NCBI RefSeq assembly: GCF_018861735.1
Contig: NZ_JAHLEB010000010.1
Location: 1-64,000, forward strand
Direction: 5' to 3'
Length of the DNA stretch: 64,000 nt
Source: Clostridium lacusfryxellense
Lineage (GTDB): Bacteria > Bacillota > Clostridia > Clostridiales > Clostridiaceae
Shown piece after piece: positions 17,980-26,423 of the stretch. Both the position numbers and the translations under genes were made by a program. Position 1 is the first letter of the stretch; every line of letters starts with the position of its first letter. The notes beneath the pieces are model-generated. The model was not told the origin of the DNA and made no database searches. It was given only the letters and a program-made list of their open reading frames with translations.

Positions 17980-18901
17980 ACATCACTTTACTAGAGGTTT
18001 CTTCTTTTACTACTTCATACAGATTTTTAAATTTATCATTCTCTTTTAAAGTCTGAAGATACTCCATGAATGGAACCTTTAGCTCATCTCTTTTTAAAGC
18101 AAACTCTACTGTTGCCTCAAGAAATCCTAATTTATCACCTACATCGTATCTACGTCCTTCAAATATGTATGCGTGCATTTCTTGCTGGTCTATTAATGTC
18201 TTTAGCGCATCAGTTAACTGAATCTCACCGCCTTTACCAGGCTCCGTATTATCTAATATATCAAATATCTCAGGTGTTATGATATATCTACCAAGTATAG
18301 CTACATTTGATGGTGCTAAATCTACACGTGGTTTTTCAACTAGGTTATTTACCTTGTATACCCTATCACTAATTTGAACTCCATCAACTATGCCATATTT
18401 ATCTACGTTTTCCTTAGACACTTCTTGAACTCCTAGAATCGATGTTCCTTTTTCTTCAAAACAATCCATAAGTTGCTTTAAACATGGAGTATCGGCATCA
18501 ACTATATCATCACCGAGCATTACAGCAAAAGGCTCATTACCTACAAATGCTCTAGCGCAATTAATTGCATGTCCAAGACCTTTGGGTTCCTTTTGTCTTA
18601 TAAAATGTATATTAACCATGTTTGATATATCTCTTACCTGCTTAAGTAGATCATCCTTATTTTTGTTTTCAAGTTCAAGTTCGAGCTCTACTGACTTATC
18701 AAAGTGATCTTCAATAGATTTTTTATTTCTTCCAGTTATAATTAATATCTCTTCTATACCCGATTCTATTGCTTCTTCGATAATATATTGCATTGTAGGT
18801 TTATCAACTATAGGTAACATTTCCTTAGGTAATGCCTTTGTTGCAGGCAAAAATCTTGTCCCTAGTCCTGCTGCTGGTATTATAGCTTTCTTTACTTTCA
18901 T
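17969..18901 (-). CDS. galU: UTP-glucose-1-phosphate uridylyltransferase
   Basis: The 310-residue protein has the GalU/GtaB signature: KAIIPAAGLGTRFLPATKA, PKEMLPIVDKPTMQYI, FIRQKEPKGLGHAI and an acidic C-terminal helix. It makes UDP-glucose from UTP and glucose 1-phosphate. It is the first gene of a roughly 15.7-kb minus-strand operon. The AAGGAGA before the ATG is well placed. A leader of up to about 280 nt with several possible hairpins precedes it. A distinct housekeeping copy could exist elsewhere in the genome. Confidence 0.95.
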   Translation of the reverse strand: MKVKKAIIPAAGLGTRFLPATKALPKEMLPIVDKPTMQYIIEEAIESGIEEILIITGRNKKSIEDHFDKSVELELELENKNKDDLLKQVRDISNMVNIHFIRQKEPKGLGHAINCARAFVGNEPFAVMLGDDIVDADTPCLKQLMDCFEEKGTSILGVQEVSKENVDKYGIVDGVQISDRVYKVNNLVEKPRVDLAPSNVAILGRYIITPEIFDILDNTEPGKGGEIQLTDALKTLIDQQEMHAYIFEGRRYDVGDKLGFLEATVEFALKRDELKVPFMEYLQTLKENDKFKNLYEVVKEETSSKVMFGD

Positions 18902-19046
18902 ATAAATCGTCTCCTTCTTTAAGTAATGCCTTTTTTTTGTAATGCTTTTTTTCTATGTAATATCTTAATTTTTTATCTAATGTGGCCCTTTTATGATAGC
19001 CGATAAATATACTCAATAATTCTTCACAAATTACTGTTTTTATTAT

Positions 19047-19151
19047 ATAACCGAGTAAACCTTATATCAAACTACTAATTTGGCAACTAAGTATGTTAAT
19101 TGCCATATGCTCCAATATACACTAAAGGATTGGTTATCTTACCTTTAAAGG
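19047..19151 (-). ncRNA. Candidate structured leader RNA of the galU operon
   Basis: Read on the minus strand, this region can fold as a closed multi-arm unit. GGTTAT and ATAACC pair at the base (19132-19137 with 19047-19052). A TGGCAA/TTGCCA hairpin with a 13-base loop lies inside (19081-19105), as does a CCAAT/ATTGG hairpin (19112-19133) that competes for the same bases. The palindrome CCTTTAAAGG lies just upstream. I do not recognise a known riboswitch or the EAR element of Bacillus eps leaders. The structure is by eye only. Confidence 0.3.
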
Positions 19152-19184
19152 CTCCTAACAGGTCGTTTTGTTCATCTAATATAC

Positions 19185-19190
19185 ATTATA
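19185..19190 (-). promoter_or_regulatory. Possible -10 element of the galU operon
   Basis: A perfect TATAAT reads on the minus strand about 280 bases before the galU start. No good -35 hexamer stands at the usual distance, so this assignment is tentative. Confidence 0.3.
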
Positions 19191-19368
19191 TTTTTTATTG
19201 TTTAATTAAATTAAACTTCACATAATAATTACATGATACTGGAAAGTAATTGTAAACTACTCTTAACAATAATATGAAATCGAATTCATTTTATTTTTTT
19301 ATTTCTAGCGCATACTATAATCATTGGTTCTAGGTACTTAATGTCATCTTTATATTAATACGTAAAAT

Positions 19369-19397
19369 AAAGCAGAAGTTTAATAACTTCTGCTTTT
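19369..19397 (-). terminator. Terminator downstream of the acyltransferase gene
   Basis: AGCAGAAGTT and its inverted copy surround a TAAT loop, with A residues before and T residues after. It lies about 160 bases past the stop codon of the gene at 19556-20758 on the minus strand and protects the galU promoter region. Confidence 0.65.
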
Positions 19398-19555
19398 CAT
19401 GATTTTGTTAAGTTTTGTTTACTTACTGTTTTTAAAATTAAAATTTATTTGTTGTAAGTTCGTTCATAAGTAATATCATCATAAATATCGTTTCTTTATA
19501 TAATAATGGTAAAAAAACAGTTTAACCATATTGCAAATTCTCCTGTTTACTAGGC

Positions 19556-20758
19556 CTATGCACCATTAAACAAGAACTTACCAACCTTAGTTTTTTTAAT
19601 TAATACCCACTCTATCAAATACGTAAATATTATCGAAGCACTTAAAACCGCTAAAAATCCAACATATGGAGGAAGATAACTATAGTATTTTACATATATA
19701 TAACCAACCACTACAATTACCGGTTGATGAAATATATAAACTCCATATGATGATTTCGCCATATAGTCGATAACTTTATTTTCTTTGTTTAAAAACCTTT
19801 GAAGTAAATTAATCACAAGTAATAATGAATAATATCTACACACAAGATTTATAAAAAAACTAGGATACTTAAAATTATCAGCCAACAATACTAATGCGGA
19901 CATTGAAACTGCTATCATAATGACAAAATAGAAGACTCTTTTTTTATCTATATTTATTATAAGTTGTTCCATAAAATTCTTATTTACGTAACATACGTAC
20001 CCTATTAGGAAAAATGGCAAGTACATCGTCATATCAATTATAGCTATAAGTGGGTGAGTCATCGGATATATTTTATATATCCCTAATCCGCATATGCTTG
20101 TACCAATGGTCAATATTAAGATAATCACATCTAAAAAATACGGATTGTAATTACCTAACTTTTTAATTTTATTAGTAATTATCTTTTTATAATCGATAAT
20201 CAGTAATACTCCTGAGAAAATTAATATGTAGTAAAGATACCAAGCATGGGAAAAATTGAAATTTGATGACCATGGCAACAATTGCTTTAACCACCCATCA
20301 AAAGAATGCCTCCCTTTTAACAAATAACTTCCAAAATAACTCTGCAACGTGTTTAGTATAATCATCGTAGATGCCAAGGGTATCCCTATTCGCATTAATC
20401 TATTATGTAAAAATTTCTTTGTTCCTTTTCTGCTTAAAACTGAGATACTAAAATAACCTGAAATAAATAGAAAAAGTGGCATTCTAAATAAATTTATATA
20501 AGATGTATATACTCCAAGTCCATATATCTTATTTTGTTCACTTGCAGTTATTACCCATGTTGAACAAAAAATCATAGCCACATGATATATTATTCCAGCA
20601 AAACTAGCAACGGCCCTCCCACTATCTATGTATCTAACTCTCTTTGGTCCAGTTTTCTTCTGAACCTGTGTATTTCCTTGATCTTTGTCATCGCACCGAA
20701 CCTCGATATTATCTTGAACCTCGATATCGCCTTGGGTACTTTTTTCCCTTAACTCCAT
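19556..20758 (-). CDS. Acyltransferase family 3 membrane protein with acidic N-terminal extension
   Basis: The product is about 400 residues. After a hydrophilic lead of about 43 residues containing two near-copies of an IEV motif (GDIEVQDNIEV), it shows the acyltransferase signature RYIDSGRAVASFAGIIYHV and about ten membrane helices. SSYGVYIFHQPV is the late conserved patch. It may O-acylate a surface polysaccharide. The ATG at 20758, eight bases after GAGAGG, is preferred over the GTG three codons upstream. It is a single-gene unit with its own extended -10 promoter and terminator. Confidence 0.83.
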   Translation of the reverse strand: MELREKSTQGDIEVQDNIEVRCDDKDQGNTQVQKKTGPKRVRYIDSGRAVASFAGIIYHVAMIFCSTWVITASEQNKIYGLGVYTSYINLFRMPLFLFISGYFSISVLSRKGTKKFLHNRLMRIGIPLASTMIILNTLQSYFGSYLLKGRHSFDGWLKQLLPWSSNFNFSHAWYLYYILIFSGVLLIIDYKKIITNKIKKLGNYNPYFLDVIILILTIGTSICGLGIYKIYPMTHPLIAIIDMTMYLPFFLIGYVCYVNKNFMEQLIINIDKKRVFYFVIMIAVSMSALVLLADNFKYPSFFINLVCRYYSLLLVINLLQRFLNKENKVIDYMAKSSYGVYIFHQPVIVVVGYIYVKYYSYLPPYVGFLAVLSASIIFTYLIEWVLIKKTKVGKFLFNGA

Positions 20759-20856
20759 TTTGTTCACCTCTCATATTTTGATTTTAATCTTCCAATTACA
20801 TTCCATAATATAGCTTTTATTCCCTCCTAAAATAATTAATTCCAATAATAGTTGTC

Positions 20857-20862
20857 ATTATA
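20857..20862 (-). promoter_or_regulatory. Extended -10 promoter of the acyltransferase gene
   Basis: On the minus strand the sequence TATGTTATAAT contains a perfect TATAAT preceded by TGT, an extended -10. The -35 region is weak. It lies about 100 bases before the start codon at 20758. Confidence 0.5.
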
Positions 20863-21013
20863 ACATATTTCTCTTCATTTCGACATTTTACTAATTTTTC
20901 TAATCGTTTACAATTCACTTTCAACATAGATTTATAATATAATCTATTAAGCAAAAAAAAGAATAAATCGCTCCAAAGTATGGAATAATTCACTCAATTT
21001 ATAAAATATTATA

Positions 21014-21523
21014 TTAGTTAGCTCTGCATTTTTTATTCTTAATAAAGTATCTAGTGAAACACTTATAATACACTAGATAAAAAAATCCCAAACCTATTAA
21101 AGCCCCTGTAAAATCTATTAACACGTCACTTACTGATGATCCTCTACCTGCAATAAACTTTTGATGATATTCATCAGTTACTGCGTAGAATAAGCATATA
21201 AACATTATATAAGTTAATGCATTCCTGCCTTTAAGTGCAAATAAAAACAGAAGATTCGAAACAAGCACTGCTAATATAAAATACTCAAAAGCATGTGCAT
21301 TTTTTCTAATAAATATATTTATTTTTTCATCTCTTTGATTTATCGGTAACAAGCTAGGATTTGTTTTGTTTGAATTAGTTTTACCCTGCAAAATATTTTT
21401 ATCATTTCTTATAGATTGAACAATCTTATAGCTTCCAGTATTCGATAATGTGCCTGGTCTCGAAGAATTATAGAATATCAAAACCATCCATACTAAACAT
21501 AATACAATACTTAATTTTCTCAA
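21014..21523 (-). CDS. VanZ-like family membrane protein
   Basis: This 169-residue protein has an N-terminal hydrophobic helix, a polar extracytoplasmic loop, and then three helices. The family-typical segments are RKNAHAFEYFILAVLV, FYAVTDEYHQKFIAGRGSSVSDVLIDFTG (cited in part: TDEYHQKF and GSSVSDVLIDF) and a basic end. VanZ relatives include a teicoplanin resistance factor, but most copies in Clostridium have no known role. They often stand near cell-wall genes, as here. A promoter of good quality lies 30-60 bases upstream. Confidence 0.85.
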   Translation of the reverse strand: MRKLSIVLCLVWMVLIFYNSSRPGTLSNTGSYKIVQSIRNDKNILQGKTNSNKTNPSLLPINQRDEKINIFIRKNAHAFEYFILAVLVSNLLFLFALKGRNALTYIMFICLFYAVTDEYHQKFIAGRGSSVSDVLIDFTGALIGLGFFYLVYYKCFTRYFIKNKKCRAN

Positions 21524-21553
21524 TATATCACCACCAATTTTCTAATAAATTAT

Positions 21554-21582
21554 ATTGTATCATATCTTACTTTTAATGTCAT
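21554..21582 (-). promoter_or_regulatory. Promoter of the VanZ-like gene
   Basis: On the minus strand ATGACA (21577-21582) and TACAAT (21554-21559) are 17 bases apart. Each hexamer has one mismatch to consensus. The start codon lies about 30 bases beyond the -10. Confidence 0.55.
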
Positions 21583-21629
21583 ACTTTTGAACTAATAAAC
21601 TTCCTTCTATTCTGTTTCAGATTTACCTC

Positions 21630-22010
21630 CTATTTTACACCTTTAACCTTTACAATGTTTTGGTAAGAAGATAATATAGGTATATTAAATCCATATGCAG
21701 TAATTTCATATTTTCTATTTAGTGTTAATGCCCAATACGTATCTTCAGAATGAAATTTAAATTCAAATAAATTATTAGTATTTTTAAATACCTTTATATT
21801 GCCATCTTCCATTTGTGCATAAATTAAATACGTATTTTTATTATTAGTTCTTACTATTCGTTTATTTCCAATCGTTACTACATAAGTATTTCTAATTAAA
21901 TGAGGAAAGAACATACTTACACCTAATGCTACAATAATAATTATTATTACTTTTCCAATTTTGAAATTCATAAAAGGTTTTCTTTTAAATCTATAGGAAA
22001 TATTTCTCAC
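21630..22010 (-). CDS. Hypothetical protein with one membrane helix
   Basis: The predicted product is 126 residues. It has a basic N-terminus (RFKRKPF), one long hydrophobic helix at about residues 18-36, and an outer domain of short beta-like segments rich in Asn, Lys and Tyr. I do not recognise the family. The GTG at 22010 is preceded by AGGAG at an 8-base spacing. An ATG 13 codons later would also keep the membrane helix. It is separated from the GT-C gene by a strong terminator, so it is probably transcribed alone or with the downstream VanZ-like gene. Confidence 0.6.
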   Translation of the reverse strand: MRNISYRFKRKPFMNFKIGKVIIIIIVALGVSMFFPHLIRNTYVVTIGNKRIVRTNNKNTYLIYAQMEDGNIKVFKNTNNLFEFKFHSEDTYWALTLNRKYEITAYGFNIPILSSYQNIVKVKGVK

Positions 22011-22090
22011 CCTAAACTCTCCTTTAATAAATCCTTTACTTTAATTATTATTCCTCTTTTAGGAAATTAGACTATATAACCAAAAAAACC

Positions 22091-22117
22091 ACTTAAATTT
22101 ATATTATAAATTTAAGT
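22091..22117 (-). terminator. Terminator of the GT2-GtrA / GT-C operon
   Basis: A perfect 27-base palindrome built on ACTTAAATTTATA is followed on the minus strand by GG and seven T residues. It lies 20 bases beyond the stop codon of the GT-C gene. Confidence 0.75.
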
Positions 22118-22137
22118 AGTTCTCCTCATGTAGTCTT

Positions 22138-24012
22138 TTACCTTATTTTTTCAAGGACAATTTTTTCGTTACTTTTGTTAACATAATACAAAGTATCATT
22201 TTTCACAGATTCCTCTCCACCTTCAAAGATTTCCCCATAAGTTTTCTTGAATCCTTCATTTGTTTTATATATATACACATAAGTATAATCATTTTTTAAT
22301 TCTTGGCCCCAATCCTTAGTGGATATATCTTTAGTCCAAATATCACCTTTATAATAAGGGTTCCCAAGACTCCAACTATCTAGCTTCAAGTTGGTTTTTA
22401 TAGGTGTTATATTATACCTGTTCACCCAATAATCATATCCATGACTTCCAACAGAAATTATATAAACTTTATCAGTTTTAGGGTTTATTGTTCCTTTTAT
22501 CTTTAATATGGGTACATATGGCGTTCGCCTTGCTATCGTACTTTTTACACTACTAGGAGCCAATATAATATTATTTATAACTGGTGTTACCTTGATAGTA
22601 ATTAATAGAAATAATAATAACACTGTAGAGCATGATAGTTTCTTTTCTTCTTTCAAACATGTAGTTACTACAAGAAAAATCAAAGCCCCTAATATATAGG
22701 TACCTGTATACCTAGAATATGATGCTAGATTAGTAGCCTCATACTCCGTATATGTAAACACATATAAGATAAGTAAAGATGTTGCGTATATGACGGCTCC
22801 TATAAATATCGCACTAAGTCCTAATCTATATCTACCTTTTTCCTCCTCATTACAAATAAAAGTTATAAGCATTATAGAAATTGTGAGTAGTATTACTATC
22901 CAACCCATAAATGATAATTTAAATGTATAGTCCGTTAAAAAAGTTTCAGTAAAAGCATTACAGAAATTCTTTATAGTTATCATTCGGTAGTGTGGCGCAT
23001 TCCCATTAAACAAATCCTTTATATTTTGCACATTAACTCCACTTGTTTCCCAAGCCTCACCTGTTTTTGTAATTTTAAGATATATAGACCATGAATATTT
23101 TGATATTAAGGTGAAAAAAATCGGACATAAAACTAAACATATCTTTCTATTACGTAACTTAAGATATGTGCTTAAATTGTCTTTTTGTTTTACTAATAAA
23201 TCTATAGTCATTATCATAATTGCTATGATTGCTAGTCCAAATCCTGAGGATTTTGTAAGTGTTAATACAAATAATGTGAGACTTATATTAATTAATTTAA
23301 AAGTACTTAGTTCATTAACATAGTAGGTAAAAAGTACATTTGATAGCATTACTCCTAGAATTGCATCCACCATTAGATTCGAGTAAAAGTCCTGAAAGAA
23401 TGCCAAGGGCAAAATTAATATAAAAACAAATCGAATAACTATCTTGCTAAAGTTCTTCCATCTTATATTACTAAAAATAGGCAACGTTAATGAAAAATAT
23501 AATATATTCATAGCCCTATACAAATTGCCTTCGCTAAAACTTCCAGATAGTCTCACCCATAAGTATTCAAAAAGTGCAGTTGCAGGAGGGTATCCCCTAA
23601 ATGTTACAGTTGATCCAGTATGATTTCCAAGAGCATCGAAGATATACATATTTTTAACTACAGTTCCCCAATGAGAAAATTCATCCCAAGATGTTAACAT
23701 TCTTCCCCTTTGGGTCCACCATGCTAGTACAAAAAATATCATGAAAACAACAAATCCAGGAGTCCAAACATTTTCTATAAACTTCTCTCCATCTAAGTAC
23801 AAATTATAACAAGAAAAGATAACACTCACTACTCCAAGTAGTATTATAATGAATACACCCATTTTAAGTTTTCCTAATAATCCTGCTATATACAAAATTA
23901 TAATCATTACTAATATCCACACTGCTAAGGTTTCTTCAATTCTTTTATTAAATATGGAGGAAAGCATAGCAGCGCCAGAGCATAATATAAAAAAGATGAG
24001 TATTAAATACAT
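22138..24012 (-). CDS. GT-C type membrane glycosyltransferase (predicted)
   Basis: This large 624-residue membrane protein has roughly twelve helices. Its first large outer loop has the motif TSWDEFSHWG (about residues 111-120), an Asp-Glu pair of the sort used as catalytic base in GT-C enzymes such as ArnT and Pmt-like transferases. The family GFRGYPPATALFEYLWV-like segment follows (FRGYPPATALFEY). A soluble C-terminal domain of about 130 residues lies outside. GT-C enzymes use polyprenyl-phosphate sugars. The gene starts one base after the stop of the GT2-GtrA gene, which would supply exactly such a donor. I infer a side-branch glucosylation or similar decoration of a surface polymer. Confidence 0.7.
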   Translation of the reverse strand: MYLILIFFILCSGAAMLSSIFNKRIEETLAVWILVMIIILYIAGLLGKLKMGVFIIILLGVVSVIFSCYNLYLDGEKFIENVWTPGFVVFMIFFVLAWWTQRGRMLTSWDEFSHWGTVVKNMYIFDALGNHTGSTVTFRGYPPATALFEYLWVRLSGSFSEGNLYRAMNILYFSLTLPIFSNIRWKNFSKIVIRFVFILILPLAFFQDFYSNLMVDAILGVMLSNVLFTYYVNELSTFKLINISLTLFVLTLTKSSGFGLAIIAIMIMTIDLLVKQKDNLSTYLKLRNRKICLVLCPIFFTLISKYSWSIYLKITKTGEAWETSGVNVQNIKDLFNGNAPHYRMITIKNFCNAFTETFLTDYTFKLSFMGWIVILLTISIMLITFICNEEEKGRYRLGLSAIFIGAVIYATSLLILYVFTYTEYEATNLASYSRYTGTYILGALIFLVVTTCLKEEKKLSCSTVLLLFLLITIKVTPVINNIILAPSSVKSTIARRTPYVPILKIKGTINPKTDKVYIISVGSHGYDYWVNRYNITPIKTNLKLDSWSLGNPYYKGDIWTKDISTKDWGQELKNDYTYVYIYKTNEGFKKTYGEIFEGGEESVKNDTLYYVNKSNEKIVLEKIR

Positions 24013-24013
24013 A

Positions 24014-25105
24014 TTATAACTCCTCAGGAATAGAGATTTTCTTAAAAACCCATTCCTTTTGAACCTTATAACTCATAATGGACAAAATTCCATCTATCAT
24101 AACTTTAATAAGAACCACAGAACGCCCAAAAACAAACCAAGTAGCCGATACGCTTAGTCCTGATATAAGCATTAGAGTTAGACATAAGGCATAATATCTA
24201 GCTATCACAAATTTATCATAAGTTTTGTGTTTAAATACTGCATTTTTATTTACATTATAGTTAAATAAAGAAGACATAATCCTAGATACAATGGTTGCGA
24301 GTAAAATAAAATATGTTGGTGTTAGGTTATAAAACAGTTTTGAAAACAATGTAAATAACCCTATATCCAATATAAAAGATATAAACGATGATGACATAAA
24401 TTTAAAGAAAACCCCATAGATCTTTATTGAATCTACTATGGGATTAAAATGAGATGACTTATTTTCTTCTATATAAATAGTGTCGATACAAACTTCGTCT
24501 ATAACTATATTTTTATTTTTACATTCAAGTAACATGTTTGTCTCGTACTCAAATCTTTCTCCACGTACGTTCATTAATTCTTGGGCAAATCCTGTTGAGA
24601 TAGCTCTTAACCCTGTTTGTGTATCACTAATACGTATTCCAGCTAATAATCCAAACATCTTACTAGTCATTATGTTTCCAAACCTGCTCCTGAAAGGTAT
24701 ATTTGATTTTGAAAAGTTTCTAGATCCTAAAATCAATTTATCTGGATTATCAATTAGCCGTTGCGATACCTTCATAATATCCTCAATGCTATGCTGTCCA
24801 TCTGCATCCGCAGTAACAATACCAACACACTGGCCACAATTGTTTAGAAAATAATTAAACCCCGTTTTTAGAGCTCTACCTTTCCCCATATTCTTTTCAT
24901 GAACCAAAAGATGGCACTGCTTTTGAGCCCCTATCTGATCAAAAATCTGTTTATACTCCACACCACTACCATCATCCACTATACTTATATTTGTAAAACC
25001 CGCCGTTATAAGATTCCTAACTAAAACGATCAGCTTATTATCTGGGTTAAAAGCAGGTATTAAAATCGAAATGTTATTTAATATTGTTAATTTCCCGTCA
25101 CTCAT
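24014..25105 (-). CDS. Fusion of polyprenyl-phosphate glycosyltransferase (DPM1-like GT2) and GtrA flippase domain
   Basis: Residues 10 to about 230 form a GT2 domain of the dolichol-phosphate-mannose-synthase type (ISILIPAFNPDNKL, VDDGSG, MGKGRALKTG, TADADGQHS, DTQTGLRAI). Residues about 235-360 hold four membrane helices of the GtrA type, thought to help flip the undecaprenyl-phosphate sugar. The protein thus combines the GtrB and GtrA roles in one chain. With the GT-C protein encoded one base downstream it completes a three-function decoration system like that for O-antigen glucosylation. The sugar is not identifiable. Confidence 0.88.
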   Translation of the reverse strand: MSDGKLTILNNISILIPAFNPDNKLIVLVRNLITAGFTNISIVDDGSGVEYKQIFDQIGAQKQCHLLVHEKNMGKGRALKTGFNYFLNNCGQCVGIVTADADGQHSIEDIMKVSQRLIDNPDKLILGSRNFSKSNIPFRSRFGNIMTSKMFGLLAGIRISDTQTGLRAISTGFAQELMNVRGERFEYETNMLLECKNKNIVIDEVCIDTIYIEENKSSHFNPIVDSIKIYGVFFKFMSSSFISFILDIGLFTLFSKLFYNLTPTYFILLATIVSRIMSSLFNYNVNKNAVFKHKTYDKFVIARYYALCLTLMLISGLSVSATWFVFGRSVVLIKVMIDGILSIMSYKVQKEWVFKKISIPEEL

Positions 25106-25168
25106 CCTCGCACACTCCTAATAAATGTCTATATTAGAATTATGCCCAAATGTCGATTAAACAAACAA

Positions 25169-25200
25169 AAATACCAAGAGGTATTAATCTCTTAGTATTT
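25169..25200 (-). terminator. Terminator over the acyltransferase stop codon
   Basis: AAATACTAAGAG and CTCTTGGTATTT pair as RNA, with one G-U pair, around an 8-base loop that contains the stop codon. On the minus strand a T-rich tract follows. Confidence 0.65.
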
Positions 25201-26263
25201 TCTTAAATTTAATATCCATTATTTTTTTAAATGGATATTCAAATATTTTTAATGATAGAACTAAGGCTAACCCAACCGCAAGGAATAGGTAAACTATCTC
25301 CCAATAATCCGGGAACATTTTAATTATATAATCATTTAATTTATAATAATGGTATGTTGATAATACTAGATGATGTATAAAATACACTTGAAGTGTCCTA
25401 GTTCCAAACTTTGTTACAAATGTTTCACCTTTTGGAGTTATATATAGGATTGCAAGTGATAGAATAATAGATAACCCATAAAACATCAATCTATAGGCAC
25501 CACCAAATATAGGTCTTTTTAAAGTTAAAAAAGAATTACGTCCTGTTAAAAACCCTCTGAATAAATACATATCTTGTCCATATAAACAAATAATTATAAT
25601 TAATATAATTATAGAAATTAAAGATATCCATTTTAACCAAGAGCATTTTAAAATCTTTATTAATTGATTTTGATTGAAATAATAACCAATTATGAAATAT
25701 GGAAAAAAGACTAAGATCCTTGATAAACTAAAAAGATCTTTAACCGATACTATTTTGTAATACCCTACCATAATTCCTACTATAACAGAAAAAATTATTA
25801 CAAACACTGGCTTAATGCCTTTTATAATATATGTAATGCAAAACCAAACACTCATCGCTAGTAAATACCACGGAACACCTGCTTCTACTAAAAATTTAAA
25901 ATCTGTCTCTGAATTCCCCAATAGATATCTGGTTACAATAAAAAAGCATAATTTCATTAAAAAATATAATGTTAAAAATGAAAACACCTTCTCTATACTT
26001 AGATGTTTTCCTTCAACAACTGTTTTAGAAAAATATCCTGAAACAAATATAAATAGAGGCATATGAAAAGTGTAGATAAACATATATATATTCCTCATAA
26101 TTAAAGAATCAGCTGTATAAAAGTCTACAGAATGACCTACTACAACTAACACTATAAGCAATACTTTAAGGTTATCCCAAAAGAAAACTCTTCCTTTGTC
26201 ATCCATTTTTAGTATTTTATCATTAATATTTTTATCAATATTTTTTTTATCATTTGTTTCCAT
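25184..26263 (-). CDS. Acyltransferase family 3 membrane protein
   Basis: The 359-residue product has a charged N-terminus of about 25 residues, then the signature RVFFWDNLKVLLIVLVVVGHSVDF. The histidine in VVGHS is at the catalytic position. PLFIFVSGYFSK comes next, followed by about ten membrane helices and TRTLQVYFIHHLVL near the end. It likely acylates a surface sugar. The ATG at 26263, ten bases after AGGA, is preferred to the ATG that directly abuts it. It is a single-gene unit between the GT2-GtrA operon and the next cluster. Confidence 0.83.
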   Translation of the reverse strand: METNDKKNIDKNINDKILKMDDKGRVFFWDNLKVLLIVLVVVGHSVDFYTADSLIMRNIYMFIYTFHMPLFIFVSGYFSKTVVEGKHLSIEKVFSFLTLYFLMKLCFFIVTRYLLGNSETDFKFLVEAGVPWYLLAMSVWFCITYIIKGIKPVFVIIFSVIVGIMVGYYKIVSVKDLFSLSRILVFFPYFIIGYYFNQNQLIKILKCSWLKWISLISIIILIIIICLYGQDMYLFRGFLTGRNSFLTLKRPIFGGAYRLMFYGLSIILSLAILYITPKGETFVTKFGTRTLQVYFIHHLVLSTYHYYKLNDYIIKMFPDYWEIVYLFLAVGLALVLSLKIFEYPFKKIMDIKFKKILRD

Positions 26264-26423
26264 TATTATCATTCCTAACTATTTTAATTATTACCATAAG
26301 AATGATTATCGACAAATTATTCATTCTAGCAAAGTAAATCTACTCTATTCAACAATAATATCACTTATAGTAGCTTATATGTGTTTTTAATAATAATAAT
26401 TAATATAATGTTTTTATATTATT

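Larger units (their letters stand above)
18902..19555. other. Long non-coding interval: operon leader and terminator
   Basis: There is no convincing gene in this 654-base stretch. On the minus strand its proximal part looks like the 5' leader of the galU operon, with a TATAAT-like -10 at 19185-19190 and hairpins between 19047 and 19151. The distal part holds a terminator hairpin at 19371-19394 for the acyltransferase gene at 19556-20758. Between about 19200 and 19370 I see only AT-rich sequence. Confidence 0.6.

Noticed and set aside
18825-19016. A 63-codon minus-strand frame over the galU start
   Set aside because: It overlaps galU in another frame, is lysine- and tyrosine-rich as expected for AT-rich leader DNA, and has no homology I can see.
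19047-19190. A cyclic-di-GMP riboswitch or JUMPstart/ops element in the galU leader
   Set aside because: The conserved sequence blocks of these elements were looked for and not seen.
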